Shown: positions 27,187-36,257, counted from the stretch's first letter. The stretch: DNA of 64,000 bases from Fontibacterium medardense (GCA_965235075.1 OZ249404.1:186001-250000), one strand, 5' to 3'. Translations and numbers: made by a program. Notes: generated by a model not told the origin, from the sequence alone.

Positions 27187-27684
27187 TTGTTAGTTTTTTC
27201 TATTGATCCAGGAGTAAGTGGAGCAATCTGTGTTTTTAAAAATAAAGATATTTTAGAAATATATGATGTTCCAACAATGGTTGATGGAAAAAAAAATAAA
27301 AGACAAATTAATTCTGCGCAAGTTACCCATATATTTAAAAGTTTTTTACATGAAAGTGATAAAGTTTCAGTAATAGTTGAACAGGTAAATGCTATGCCTG
27401 GCCAAGGAGTAACTAGTATGTTTAATTTTGGACAGTCATTCGGAATTATTAAGGGAATATGTGCTGCATTAAGTTTTCCAATATACTTTGTAAGACCAGC
27501 AAAATGGAAAAAACATTTTAATCTGATTGGCTCAGTAAAAGATGCCAGCAGAACAAAAGTAATAGAAATTTATCCAACTATATCTCCAAAATTAGCTAGA
27601 AAAAAAGATTCTAATAAAGCGGATGCCATTTTAATTGGAAAATATTTTATAGATAATTATAAAAACGATAGTTTTCATGGCTAG
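27187..27684 (+). CDS. ruvC: Phage-type RuvC-like Holliday junction endonuclease
   Basis: RuvC-fold nucleases cut four-way junctions during recombination. The RNase H-like acidic residues can be placed: Asp7 in FSIDPG, Glu65 in VIVEQV, and Asp141/Asp146 in KKDSNKADAILIG. The stretch AMPGQGVTSMFNFGQSFG and the KWKKH segment match the phage and prophage type of RuvC-like resolvase rather than canonical bacterial RuvC, which starts with IGIDPGLR. The start is TTG 27187, with GGAG upstream. The locus (yebC to ybgC-tolQ) is where ruvC-ruvA-ruvB usually stand, yet ruvA and ruvB are missing. It overlaps ybgC by eight bases. Confidence 0.82.
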   Translation: MLVFSIDPGVSGAICVFKNKDILEIYDVPTMVDGKKNKRQINSAQVTHIFKSFLHESDKVSVIVEQVNAMPGQGVTSMFNFGQSFGIIKGICAALSFPIYFVRPAKWKKHFNLIGSVKDASRTKVIEIYPTISPKLARKKDSNKADAILIGKYFIDNYKNDSFHG

Positions 27685-28090
27685 TGTATTAAAAAAATTC
27701 ACCTACCAAACTAAAGTTTACTATGAAGATACCGATGCTGGAGGAATCGTTTATTACGCCAATTATTTAAAGTACTTCGAAAGAGCAAGAACTGAATTAA
27801 TTTACTCACTTGGCTACAATCATAAAGAATTAAATGAAAAATTTAATGTTAATATTGTGGTTCATAAATTTAGTATCACTTATAAAAAATCTTTTAAGTT
27901 CGAGGATAATGTGACAATTGAGAGCTTTGTTAACAAAGTATCAAACTTAAGAATTGAAATGATACAAAACGCTTTAAGAGATAAAGAGGTTGTAGCTGAA
28001 GCGGTGGTAGAACTAGTTATTATAGATACAGCTGGAAAACCTAAAATAATACCTGAGGATTTAAAGGCGAAATTAAGCTCCTGCATATAA
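27677..28090 (+). CDS. ybgC: Acyl-CoA thioesterase YbgC of the Tol-Pal cluster
   Basis: YbgC is a hot-dog-fold thioesterase regularly found at the head of the tol-pal operon; its in vivo substrate is not settled. The catalytic segment YYEDTDAGGIVYYANYLKYF near residues 14-33 contains the conserved Asp and Tyr residues, followed by ERARTE. Length 137 is normal. Its start overlaps the RuvC-like gene; tolQ begins 79 bases downstream after two small overlapping hairpins. Confidence 0.93.
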   Translation: MASVLKKFTYQTKVYYEDTDAGGIVYYANYLKYFERARTELIYSLGYNHKELNEKFNVNIVVHKFSITYKKSFKFEDNVTIESFVNKVSNLRIEMIQNALRDKEVVAEAVVELVIIDTAGKPKIIPEDLKAKLSSCI

Positions 28091-28121
28091 CAAAGACCTA
28101 GATCTTTGTCGCGAAGACAAA
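28091..28121 (+). promoter_or_regulatory. Two mutually exclusive small hairpins between ybgC and tolQ
   Basis: CAAAGA (28091-28096) can pair with TCTTTG (28103-28108), while TTTGTC (28105-28110) can pair with GACAAA (28116-28121) across a GCGAA loop. The stems share TTTG (28105-28108), so only one can form. They begin on the first base after the ybgC stop. They could attenuate, terminate weakly or protect the tol mRNA; each stem is only 6 bp, so chance is possible. Confidence 0.35.
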
Positions 28122-28169
28122 TAAATGACAAGTTTTAAAAATAGAAACATTAAAACTAAATAAAAAATT

Positions 28170-28817
28170 ATGAATTTTGCAGCAAGTAACTTTTCTTTTT
28201 TCTCGTTATTTTTAAAAGCAGATTTTGTCGTTAAATTTGTAATTATTATTTTAATTGCAGCATCAATTTATTCTTGGGCAATTATAATTGAGAAATATAA
28301 ATTATTTAAAAAAATTAATGGATCATCTTCTTTTTTTGAAGATCAGTTTTGGTCTTCAAAATCAGCTGACAGTTTGTACAAAAAATTAGAAGGTTATAAT
28401 GAAGATCCTATGGCCAATGTATTTAAAGCAGGTATGGATTTTATGATAAAAAATAAATCTAGATCTGCATCAACCCAAGAAAGAGTTTTACAAGCCTTGA
28501 GCAGCTCAATAGATAAAGAGATGGGAATTGTAGAAAAAAAATTAACCTTCTTAGCAACTGTTGGATCAACAGCTCCTTTTATTGGTTTATTTGGAACTGT
28601 ATGGGGAATTATGAATTCATTTCAATCTATTGCTATTTCAAAAAACACCAGTCTCGCAATTGTAGCTCCTGGTATAGCGGAGGCGTTATTTGCAACAGCA
28701 TTAGGGTTGCTAGCAGCGATACCAGCGGTTGTTGCTTACAATAAGTTTACTAGCGATTCTAGAAGATATTCAACACGATTAGAAAATTTTAGCCAATCAT
28801 TTATTTCTATTACATAA
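28170..28817 (+). CDS. tolQ: TolQ, proton-channel subunit of the Tol-Pal system
   Basis: TolQ with TolR uses the proton motive force to drive TolA, keeping the outer membrane invaginating during division. The protein is of the MotA/TolQ/ExbB family, with membrane helices at about residues 21-40, 125-150 and 165-190. The typical LATVGSTAPFIGLFGTVWGIM and the following PGIAEALFATALGLLAAIPAV are present. Length 215 is standard. tolR follows immediately. Confidence 0.96.
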   Translation: MNFAASNFSFFSLFLKADFVVKFVIIILIAASIYSWAIIIEKYKLFKKINGSSSFFEDQFWSSKSADSLYKKLEGYNEDPMANVFKAGMDFMIKNKSRSASTQERVLQALSSSIDKEMGIVEKKLTFLATVGSTAPFIGLFGTVWGIMNSFQSIAISKNTSLAIVAPGIAEALFATALGLLAAIPAVVAYNKFTSDSRRYSTRLENFSQSFISIT

Positions 28818-29252
28818 ATGGCTTTTAAAATTCAGAACAATAGATCTCGAAAACGAGAACCTATGAGCGAGATAAATGTTACGCCCTTTGTGGACGTAAT
28901 GTTAGTTTTATTAATTATTTTTATGGTCACAGCTCCAATGTTAACAGCTGGCGTCTCAGTTAATTTACCTGACAGTTCTGCAAATTCATTGCCTGATGAT
29001 AAAGAGCCTTTGACTCTTAGCATTAATGCAAAAGGCGAAACTTTTATTCAAGAAACTCAAGTTGAAACGAGTCAATTAGTTCCTAAAATTTTAGCAATGT
29101 CAAAAAATAGAACTGATACTAGAATTTATGTAAGAGGTGATAAGGCAATTGATTATGGAAGAGTTATGGAAGTAATGGGGCTACTTTCAAGAGCAGGCTT
29201 TACAAAAGTTGCTTTAATTTCTGGACCACCACTTTCTAAAAGTAAAAAATAA
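28818..29252 (+). CDS. tolR: TolR, proton-channel subunit of the Tol-Pal system
   Basis: TolR is the ExbD-like partner of TolQ. The N-terminal MSEINVTPFVDVMLVLLIIFMV carries the membrane helix (about 24-42) with the functional Asp in FVDVM. A periplasmic domain with IYVRGDKAIDYGRVMEVM follows. Length 144 is standard. The gene abuts tolQ without a gap. Confidence 0.96.
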   Translation: MAFKIQNNRSRKREPMSEINVTPFVDVMLVLLIIFMVTAPMLTAGVSVNLPDSSANSLPDDKEPLTLSINAKGETFIQETQVETSQLVPKILAMSKNRTDTRIYVRGDKAIDYGRVMEVMGLLSRAGFTKVALISGPPLSKSKK

Positions 29253-29256
29253 TGTC

Positions 29257-30063
29257 ATGCAAAAGAGCCTTAAGATTTCTTTTATAGCTCACTCTGTTAT
29301 CCTTATCATTAGCAGTATAACTCTACCTTTTTTAATGGGAAGAGTTCATGCACCTTTAGTAATGTCCGTAGATCTTGTTCAAATTGGTGACAGGACAAAT
29401 ATTCCTTACGCTCCCAAAGTTTCTGATGGTGCAAAAACTGATAAAAAAATAAAAGATAGAGTTGTAACTGAGCAAGCACCACCTAAAATCGTACCTAAAG
29501 AAAAACCTGATGCAGTACCTTTGCCAGAAAACATAAAACAAATTAAAGAATTGTTAGAAAAAAGACAAAACCCAGTTAAAGTTGAAGACTTAACAAAACA
29601 AACTTCTGAATTTGAAAAAAAAGAGATTTTCGATCCTAATAAGATTTCTGCACTGATAGATAAGTCCAAAAAAGACAATGCAGATGCTAATAGTAAGCCA
29701 AGTTTAGAAGCGACACAGAGCCAACAAAAAAATGTTGTCACATCTAAACTTACAATAACTCAGGAGGATGCCATTAAAGCTCAAATATTTAAATGTTGGA
29801 ACATACCAATCGGACTTCCTTACAATGAAAATTTAACTGTTAGAATAAAAATTAAACTTAACCCTGATGGTTCATTAGTAAGTAGTGAGATTTTAGATAA
29901 AGCAAGAATGAATACAGCTGGACAAACTTATTATAAGATATTAGCAGAGAGTGCATTGAGAGCTGTAAAGTTATGCAATCCTCTTAAAGTACCATCAACT
30001 GGTTATGAAAAGTGGAAAGAAATGCAATTAAACTTTGACGCTAAAGAAATGTTAAAAGGTTAA
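29257..30063 (+). CDS. tolA: TolA-like periplasm-spanning protein
   Basis: TolA links the inner-membrane TolQR motor to TolB-Pal. An N-terminal membrane helix (about residues 5-27) is followed by a Lys/Pro-rich stretch with PPKIVPKEKPDAVPLP. A charged linker of about 100 residues and a C-terminal TolA/TonB-like domain (about 165-268) with QIFKCWNIP follow. It is short (268 against about 420 in E. coli) because the long helical domain II is reduced, as in many alphaproteobacteria. Position between tolR and tolB supports the call. Confidence 0.88.
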   Translation: MQKSLKISFIAHSVILIISSITLPFLMGRVHAPLVMSVDLVQIGDRTNIPYAPKVSDGAKTDKKIKDRVVTEQAPPKIVPKEKPDAVPLPENIKQIKELLEKRQNPVKVEDLTKQTSEFEKKEIFDPNKISALIDKSKKDNADANSKPSLEATQSQQKNVVTSKLTITQEDAIKAQIFKCWNIPIGLPYNENLTVRIKIKLNPDGSLVSSEILDKARMNTAGQTYYKILAESALRAVKLCNPLKVPSTGYEKWKEMQLNFDAKEMLKG

Positions 30064-30064
30064 T

Positions 30065-31405
30065 ATGAAATATAAAATTTTTACAATTTTAGCATTATTT
30101 TTTATTTTAACAGCAAAGTCATTCGCGCTTGTTTCAGTAGATATAACAAGAGGAAATTTGGATCCTTTACCGACGGCGATTTCTGATTTCTATTTAGATT
30201 CAAAATTAGGTGATAACATAAAAAAATTACAACTTGAGAGTAAAATTCCTGAACTTATACAAAATAACCTTTCAAGATCTGGTTTATTTTTTGCATTAGA
30301 AAAAAAATCTTTTATTCAAAGACCAGAACCAGCTCACAACAAACCAAGATTTGAAGATTGGGCTTTTATAAAAACACAAGTTCTTGTTACTGGAAAAATT
30401 TCATTAGAGAAAGAAGGAAGACTTAGAGTTGAATTTAAATTATGGGATGTTGTATCAGCAACAGAATTATCAGCTTTAGCCTATTATACCACGCCTGATA
30501 ATTGGAGAAGAATATCTCATATGATATCAGATAAAATTTATGAGAGATTAACAGGAGAAAAAGGTTATTTTGATTCTAGAATAATTTTCGTATCTGAAAC
30601 TGGACCAAAAGTAGATAGAAAAAAAAGATTAGCAGTAATGGATCAAGATGGATATGGAGTAAAATATTTAACATTAGGTAATGAATTAGTTTTAACCCCT
30701 AGATTTAGCCCCGCTAGTCAGCATGTAACTTACATGTCTTATTTTAAAAATTTACCTAGAGTTTATTTATTAAATATTGAAACAGGAATACAAGATTTAG
30801 TTGGGGATTTTCCAGGAATGACTTTTGCTCCACGTTTTTCTCCTGATGGAAAAAAGATCATTATGAGTTTTGCTCAAGAAGGAAATTCAGATATTTATAC
30901 AATGGATATTAAAACAAGAGTTGTTGAAAAATTAACAGATCATCCTTCAATAGATACTTCGCCTTCTTACTCTCCAGATGGTTCTTATATTACATTCAAT
31001 TCTGATCGTAGCGGTTTACAGCATATCTACACAATGAAAAGTGATGGCACGAATGTAAAAAGAATATCTTTTGGAGAAGGACTTTATGGAACGCCAGTTT
31101 GGTCACCAAGAGGTGATTTAATTGCTTTTACCAAATTATATAGGAATAAATTTTATATTGGAGTTATGAGGTCTGATGGTTCTGGTGAACGATTATTGAC
31201 TGAAAACTATTATCAAGAAGCACCCTCTTGGGCGCCCAATGGAAGAGTACTTGTATTTTATAGAGAAACTCCTTCTGATAGTAGTGGACGAGGAGGTGGG
31301 GCGAAATTATGGTCTATTGATTTAACAGGTTATAATGAGCGATTAATTCAAACTCCCACTGACGCTTCAGACCCATCTTGGTCAGGATTATTATCTAGAA
31401 AATAG
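30065..31405 (+). CDS. tolB: TolB, periplasmic beta-propeller of Tol-Pal
   Basis: TolB binds Pal and TolA in the periplasm. A signal peptide (about 1-21, ending in KSFA) precedes an N-terminal domain (about 22-160). A six-bladed WD40-like propeller follows, with repeated RFSPDGKKIIM, SYSPDGSYITF, VWSPRGDLIAF and SWAPNGRVLVF blades. Length 446 is standard. It follows tolA by one base and is separated from pal by a hairpin. Confidence 0.97.
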   Translation: MKYKIFTILALFFILTAKSFALVSVDITRGNLDPLPTAISDFYLDSKLGDNIKKLQLESKIPELIQNNLSRSGLFFALEKKSFIQRPEPAHNKPRFEDWAFIKTQVLVTGKISLEKEGRLRVEFKLWDVVSATELSALAYYTTPDNWRRISHMISDKIYERLTGEKGYFDSRIIFVSETGPKVDRKKRLAVMDQDGYGVKYLTLGNELVLTPRFSPASQHVTYMSYFKNLPRVYLLNIETGIQDLVGDFPGMTFAPRFSPDGKKIIMSFAQEGNSDIYTMDIKTRVVEKLTDHPSIDTSPSYSPDGSYITFNSDRSGLQHIYTMKSDGTNVKRISFGEGLYGTPVWSPRGDLIAFTKLYRNKFYIGVMRSDGSGERLLTENYYQEAPSWAPNGRVLVFYRETPSDSSGRGGGAKLWSIDLTGYNERLIQTPTDASDPSWSGLLSRK

Positions 31406-31425
31406 GCAACTAACTTATTAGTTGC
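31406..31425 (+). terminator. Hairpin between tolB and pal, possible partial terminator
   Basis: GCAACTAA (31406-31413) and TTAGTTGC (31418-31425) form a perfect 8-bp stem with a CTTA loop right after the tolB stop. The sequence behind it is T-rich (ATTTATTTG) but has no long T run, so it may be a weak terminator or an mRNA-processing and stability element that lets pal be made at a different level from tolQRAB. Confidence 0.5.
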
Positions 31426-31486
31426 ATTTATTTGATTATTAAAATAACTAAGTAATTCAGAAAAATAATAAACATAAGGAATAACA

Positions 31487-31960
31487 ATGTTATCAAATAA
31501 TTTAAGTAAAGTTGTTCTAGCTCTAGTAATGACTTTATTTTTAGGTGCTTGCGCAACACAACAAGCAATAACAACAAAAGGCGACGATGCTTATACTGGA
31601 ACAGAAACAGTTAAATTCTTAGCGGATGGAGTTCCAGATAGAGTATTTTTTTCAACAAATAAATCAGAATTAACTTCAGCTGCAACAACAACTCTTGGCA
31701 AACAAGCTACTTATTTAAAAGCAAATCCAAATTTAAATGTAGTTCTTGAAGGTCATGCCGACGAAAGAGGAACAAGAGAATATAACTTAGCCCTTGGCGA
31801 AAGAAGAGCGACAGCTGCTAAAAACTATTTAATCAGCAATGGTGTTGCTGCTAATAGAATTAAAGTTATTAGTTACGGTAAAGAAAAACCTGCTAATCCA
31901 GCATCAAATGTTTTAGCTTGGTCACAAAACCGAAGAACAGTAACAGTTAAAACTAATTAA
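31487..31960 (+). CDS. pal: Peptidoglycan-associated lipoprotein Pal
   Basis: Pal tethers the outer membrane to peptidoglycan. The lipoprotein signal ends in the lipobox LGAC with Cys22 as the lipidation site. The OmpA-like domain follows, with VFFSTNKSEL and the peptidoglycan-binding LEGHADERGTREYN and ALGERRATAAKNYL. Length 157 is typical. An AAGGAA ribosome site lies just before ATG 31487. A strong terminator follows the gene. Confidence 0.97.
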   Translation: MLSNNLSKVVLALVMTLFLGACATQQAITTKGDDAYTGTETVKFLADGVPDRVFFSTNKSELTSAATTTLGKQATYLKANPNLNVVLEGHADERGTREYNLALGERRATAAKNYLISNGVAANRIKVISYGKEKPANPASNVLAWSQNRRTVTVKTN

Positions 31961-31976
31961 TATTAAAAACTTCATA

Positions 31977-32014
31977 AAAGACCCTAATGAGAAATTCATT
32001 AGGGTCTTTTTTTT
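31977..32014 (+). terminator. Strong intrinsic terminator after pal
   Basis: A perfect 14-bp stem, AAAGACCCTAATGA (31977-31990) with TCATTAGGGTCTTT (31996-32009), loop GAAAT, is followed by more T to 32014. This is the clearest Rho-independent terminator in the window and separates the tolQRAB-pal unit from cpoB. Confidence 0.93.
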
Positions 32015-32043
32015 GCCATTTAAATTAAATAAAATAAGTAAAT

Positions 32044-32994
32044 ATGTTTTTTAAAAATAGATTCTTACTACAGATCTTAGTTGCTGTTTTTTTTGCAAAT
32101 ATTTCTTTTGCGCAACAAGATAAGACGAATGAGCTACTAGATAGATTAGAAAAAATTCAAAAAGATATTCAAACCTTAGAAAAAGCTGTTTATAGCAAAA
32201 ATGCAACTTTGCCTTCAGATAATGTTGTTGTTAATGAAGCTTTAACTAGACAGTTAGCTAAAATTTCAGAATTAGAAAAACAAATCCAACAAATGACATC
32301 AAAATTTGAAGAAAATAATTATAAACTTCAACAGGTGTCAGATCGATTAAATAAAGTTTCAAATGACAGTCAATTAAGATTCCAGCAATTAGAAAGCAAT
32401 AGAGCCATTAGTGAAAAAGTTAGCGCTCCTAAAGAGGTTGTAATAGAAAAAGCTCCAGCAATAAAAAAAAACGAAACTAATATTTTAAATTCTGAAGAGG
32501 TTAATAAAGAAGAAGAAGAAAATGTTATTCAGGAAAAACCAGTTCAGTCAGAAAATATTAAGTTAAAAGAAAAAGTTAATAAACCTAAAACAAAAGTTTT
32601 GCCAAAAACTTCAATTGCAGAGCAGTATAAATATGCAACAAATATTATGAAAAGTGGAGATTTTGAAAAAGCAGAAATTGCTTTTAAAGAATTTGTAGAC
32701 ACTCATTCAAAGCATGAACTCGCAGGCAGCGCTCAGTTTTGGTATGGAGAAACTTTTTATATTAGACAACTCTATGAAGATGCAGCAGCTGCATTTTTAG
32801 AAGGTTATCAAAAATATCCTAATAGCCCAAAAGCTCCTGAAAATTTATTAAAATTAGGAGTTACTCTTGCAGAGCTTGGCGAAATCGAACAAGGTTGTAA
32901 AATGATTGTTAATTTAAAAAAAGCCTATCCTAAGACTGATGTGTCAATCTTACAAAAATCATCTTATGAAAAGAAAAGATTTAACTGTAGTTAG
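32044..32994 (+). CDS. cpoB: CpoB/YbgF-type cell division coordinator
   Basis: CpoB (YbgF) links Tol-Pal with PBP1B during septal wall synthesis. A signal peptide (about 1-23, ending ISFAQQ) leads to a coiled coil (about 28-125). A Lys/Glu/Pro-rich linker and a C-terminal TPR-like domain (about 190-316) follow, with YKYATNIMKSGDFEKAEIAF, FWYGETFYIRQLYEDAA and KAPENLLKLGVTLAELG. Length 316 fits. It lies behind the pal terminator and its 3' end overlaps tilS by 29 bases. Confidence 0.9.
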   Translation: MFFKNRFLLQILVAVFFANISFAQQDKTNELLDRLEKIQKDIQTLEKAVYSKNATLPSDNVVVNEALTRQLAKISELEKQIQQMTSKFEENNYKLQQVSDRLNKVSNDSQLRFQQLESNRAISEKVSAPKEVVIEKAPAIKKNETNILNSEEVNKEEEENVIQEKPVQSENIKLKEKVNKPKTKVLPKTSIAEQYKYATNIMKSGDFEKAEIAFKEFVDTHSKHELAGSAQFWYGETFYIRQLYEDAAAAFLEGYQKYPNSPKAPENLLKLGVTLAELGEIEQGCKMIVNLKKAYPKTDVSILQKSSYEKKRFNCS

Positions 32995-34300
32995 TTTTAA
33001 ATTATTAGAAGAAAAAAAAATAAATCATATTTATTTTCGTTTCAAAGAAAAAATTTTACCTTTTATTGGTAAAGAAAAATTCGCAATTGCAGTATCAGGT
33101 GGTAGCGATAGTCTAGCTCTAAGTGCGCTAGCAAAGTTATATTCACTAGAGAATGATAATGATTTTGTTGCTTTAATTATTGATCATAAATTAAGAAAGG
33201 AATCTGCCAATGAGGCAAAGCAGACTTATAAAAATTTAGTGCAAAATAAAATTAAGGCTAAGATTTTAACTTATCAAGGTGAAAAATTTTCGTCTAACAT
33301 CCAAAAAAAAGCAAGAGATCTACGATATGATTTATTTGAAAAATATTGCACAAAAAATAAAATTAAATTTCTTATTCTTGCGCATCATCAAGACGATTTA
33401 ATTGAAAATTTTTATATAAGATTAATTAGGGGTAGTGGAATTAAAGGCTTAACTTCATTACAAAACATTTTTGAATACAATAAACATTTTTATCTTTTAA
33501 GACCTTTATTAAATTTTAATAAAGAGGAACTATCAATCGTAACCAAAAAATCTTACTCATCATGGATTGAAGATCCCTCAAATAATAATGATAAATTTTT
33601 AAGAGTTAGAATTAGAAAAATGCAGAGTAAATTACAGAAAGAAGGATTTGATCCAAAACGTATTATTAAAACTATTGAAAATCTTAATACCGCTAAAGAT
33701 TCATTAGATTTTTATATTATTAAATCGGAAAAAAAATATTTAAACTTTTATAAAGAAGGTTATGCAACACTTAAATCCTCACTTTTTAACAATGAAGCGC
33801 AAGAAGTAATTTTTAGAGTTGTCATTAAAGCAATACATTTTGTGTCAGGTGAATATTATCCGCCAAGATCAGACAGTTTAAAAAAATTAATCAAAAATTT
33901 ATTATCAAAATCTTTTAAATCCTCAACGTTAGGAGGCTGCCTAATTGAGAAAAATAAAAATATAATTTCAATTTTTAGAGAAGATAGAAATATTTCTGTT
34001 GAAACTTTAAATAAAAATAAACAAAGAAAAAATTGGGATGATCGTTTTTTAGTTTATAAAAATTTGAATATCCAACAAAAATTTGTTGTTAAAAAACTAG
34101 GCAATAATGGAATTGAATATTTAAAAAAAAATAAATTTAATGATCATGGAACTAAAATTCCAATACACGCAAAGATAACATTGCCATCTTTTTGGAATAA
34201 TAAAGGTGAGTTGTTATTTGTTCCTTTTCTCAATTTTAAGAATAGGAAATACAACATTAAAAACGACAGTTTTGCAGCGAGTTATCTTAGATTTATTTGA
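32966..34300 (+). CDS. tilS: tRNA(Ile)-lysidine synthase
   Basis: TilS modifies C34 of the AUA-reading tRNA-Ile to lysidine, so that the tRNA reads AUA instead of AUG. The PP-loop AVSGGSDSLALS lies near residues 40-51 counted from ATG 32966, followed by IIDHKLR and the LAHHQDDLIENFYIRLIRGSGIKGL motif. Length 444 is in range. I prefer ATG 32966, which overlaps cpoB by 29 bases; an upstream in-frame start at 32939 would give nine extra residues. Its last codon lies inside the predicted ftsH promoter. Confidence 0.93.
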   Translation: MKRKDLTVVSFKLLEEKKINHIYFRFKEKILPFIGKEKFAIAVSGGSDSLALSALAKLYSLENDNDFVALIIDHKLRKESANEAKQTYKNLVQNKIKAKILTYQGEKFSSNIQKKARDLRYDLFEKYCTKNKIKFLILAHHQDDLIENFYIRLIRGSGIKGLTSLQNIFEYNKHFYLLRPLLNFNKEELSIVTKKSYSSWIEDPSNNNDKFLRVRIRKMQSKLQKEGFDPKRIIKTIENLNTAKDSLDFYIIKSEKKYLNFYKEGYATLKSSLFNNEAQEVIFRVVIKAIHFVSGEYYPPRSDSLKKLIKNLLSKSFKSSTLGGCLIEKNKNIISIFREDRNISVETLNKNKQRKNWDDRFLVYKNLNIQQKFVVKKLGNNGIEYLKKNKFNDHGTKIPIHAKITLPSFWNNKGELLFVPFLNFKNRKYNIKNDSFAASYLRFI

Positions 34301-34325
34301 GAATAGTACTTGTTTAATCTATAAT
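34297..34325 (+). promoter_or_regulatory. Predicted sigma-70 promoter for ftsH
   Basis: TTGAGA (34297-34302) and TATAAT (34320-34325) are separated by exactly 17 bases and end 18 bases before the ftsH start codon. The -35 box contains the tilS stop codon. A consensus -10 with ideal spacing makes this the best promoter match I saw in the window. The start of transcription would fall very near the ATG, giving a short leader. Confidence 0.65.
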
Positions 34326-34343
34326 AATGATTACTTTTAAACT

Positions 34344-36242
34344 ATGAATTTGCGCAATTTAATGATGTGGGGCGTAGTCGTTCTACTCGTTTTAGGCTTA
34401 TATAATCTTTTCCAAAATCCAGGATCAATCACTGGAAAAACTGAAATGCCTTTTTCTACTTTTTTAACAGAAGTTGATAAAGGAAATGTTGTATCAGTTG
34501 ATATTAGAGGAAGCGAAATTTCTGGAAACTTTAGAGACGGCAAAGGTTTCAAAACATATTCTCCAAATTATCCAAACCTAGTTGAAAAATTATCAGCAAA
34601 AGGAGTTTCAATTACTGCTGGACCTAGAGAGGAAAAAGGACCTTCATTGTGGGGAATAATATTATCATGGTTTCCTATGTTACTGCTTATTGGAGTATGG
34701 ATATTTTTCATGCGTCAGATGCAAGGCGGCAAAGGTGGTGCTATGGGATTTGGAAGATCAAAAGCAAAATTACTTACAGAAGCTCATGGCAGAGTTACGT
34801 TCCAAGACGTTGCTGGAGTTGAAGAGGCTAAAGAAGAATTAGAAGAGATTGTTCATTTTTTAAAAGATCCAAGAAAATTTCAAAAATTAGGAGGAAGAAT
34901 TCCAAAAGGCGCTTTGCTTGTGGGACCTCCAGGTACCGGTAAAACTTTATTAGCAAGAGCAATTGCAGGGGAGGCAAATGTTCCTTTCTTTACAATTTCA
35001 GGATCAGATTTCGTTGAGATGTTCGTTGGAGTTGGAGCATCTAGAGTTAGAGATATGTTTGAACAGGCAAAAAAGAGTGCTCCTTGTATTATATTTATAG
35101 ATGAGATTGATGCTGTCGGTAGAAGTAGAGGCGCTGGTTTAGGCGGTGGTAACGATGAAAGAGAACAAACATTAAATCAATTACTTGTTGAGATGGATGG
35201 ATTTGAAACTAATGATGGTGTGATTTTAATTGCCGCAACAAACAGACCAGACGTTTTAGATCCTGCTTTATTAAGACCAGGTCGTTTTGATAGACAAGTT
35301 GTCGTGTCTAATCCAGATATTATTGGTAGAGAAGCTATTTTAAAAGTGCATCTTAAGAAAATTACAACAGGCCCAGATGTAAATCCTAAAGTTATCGCAA
35401 GAGGCACGCCGGGTTTTTCAGGTGCTGATCTTGCAAATATTGTAAATGAATCTGCATTACTTGCTGCAAGAAAAAATAAAAGAATTGTTACCATGTCTGA
35501 TCTTGAAGAAGCTAAAGACAAAGTCATGATGGGAGCTGAAAGAAGATCTATGGTCATGACTGAAGAAGAAAAAACATTAACCGCTTACCATGAAGGCGGA
35601 CATGCAGTTGTTGCTTTGTATGAGCCAACATCAGATCCAATTCATAAAGCAACAATTATTCCAAGAGGTAGGGCTTTAGGAATGGTCATGAGACTGCCAG
35701 AAAGAGACCAATTATCCATAACTAGAGAAAAAATGTTCGGTAATATCTCTGTTGCTATGGGCGGAAGGATTGCTGAGGAAATGATATTTGGTTACGACAA
35801 TGTAACCTCTGGAGCATCCTCTGATATAGAAATGGTAACGAAAATGGCAAAAAATATGGTTACCAGATATGGGATGAGCGATCAGTTAGGACCTATTGCT
35901 TATCAAGAAAATGAAGAAGAGGTATTTTTAGGAAGATCCGTTTCTAGAACACAAAATGTATCAGAAGAAACAGCAAAAAAAATTGATTCTGAAGTTAAAA
36001 AAATTGTTGAAGCTGGCTATGCTAGGGCTAAAAAAATATTAGCAGAGAAAGTTGAAGAACTTCATAAAGTTTCAAAAGCCTTATTAACTTATGAAACGTT
36101 ATCAGGTGAAGAAATTAAAAAAATAGTATTCGAAAATGTTTATCCAAAACGTCTATCTGGAAAGGAAGAAGCAAGTACGACAAAGAAAAAACTAGGTAGC
36201 GCTTTAGGAGCAATAGGTTTAAAGCCTAATACACAAAGTTAA
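34344..36242 (+). CDS. ftsH: Membrane ATP-dependent zinc metalloprotease FtsH
   Basis: FtsH extracts and degrades membrane and regulatory proteins. Two membrane helices (about 5-22 and 103-122) flank a small periplasmic domain. The AAA+ module has Walker A GPPGTGKT at 194-201, Walker B FIDEID and the arginine-finger region ATNRPDVLDPALLRPGRFDR. The protease zinc site HEGGH is at 416-420. Length 632 is standard. The tilS-ftsH-folP-glmM order is conserved in proteobacteria. HflKC, encoded at 1.5-3.6 kb, are its usual regulators. Confidence 0.98.
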   Translation: MNLRNLMMWGVVVLLVLGLYNLFQNPGSITGKTEMPFSTFLTEVDKGNVVSVDIRGSEISGNFRDGKGFKTYSPNYPNLVEKLSAKGVSITAGPREEKGPSLWGIILSWFPMLLLIGVWIFFMRQMQGGKGGAMGFGRSKAKLLTEAHGRVTFQDVAGVEEAKEELEEIVHFLKDPRKFQKLGGRIPKGALLVGPPGTGKTLLARAIAGEANVPFFTISGSDFVEMFVGVGASRVRDMFEQAKKSAPCIIFIDEIDAVGRSRGAGLGGGNDEREQTLNQLLVEMDGFETNDGVILIAATNRPDVLDPALLRPGRFDRQVVVSNPDIIGREAILKVHLKKITTGPDVNPKVIARGTPGFSGADLANIVNESALLAARKNKRIVTMSDLEEAKDKVMMGAERRSMVMTEEEKTLTAYHEGGHAVVALYEPTSDPIHKATIIPRGRALGMVMRLPERDQLSITREKMFGNISVAMGGRIAEEMIFGYDNVTSGASSDIEMVTKMAKNMVTRYGMSDQLGPIAYQENEEEVFLGRSVSRTQNVSEETAKKIDSEVKKIVEAGYARAKKILAEKVEELHKVSKALLTYETLSGEEIKKIVFENVYPKRLSGKEEASTTKKKLGSALGAIGLKPNTQS

Positions 36243-36257
36243 TCTAACTTTTCCTTC

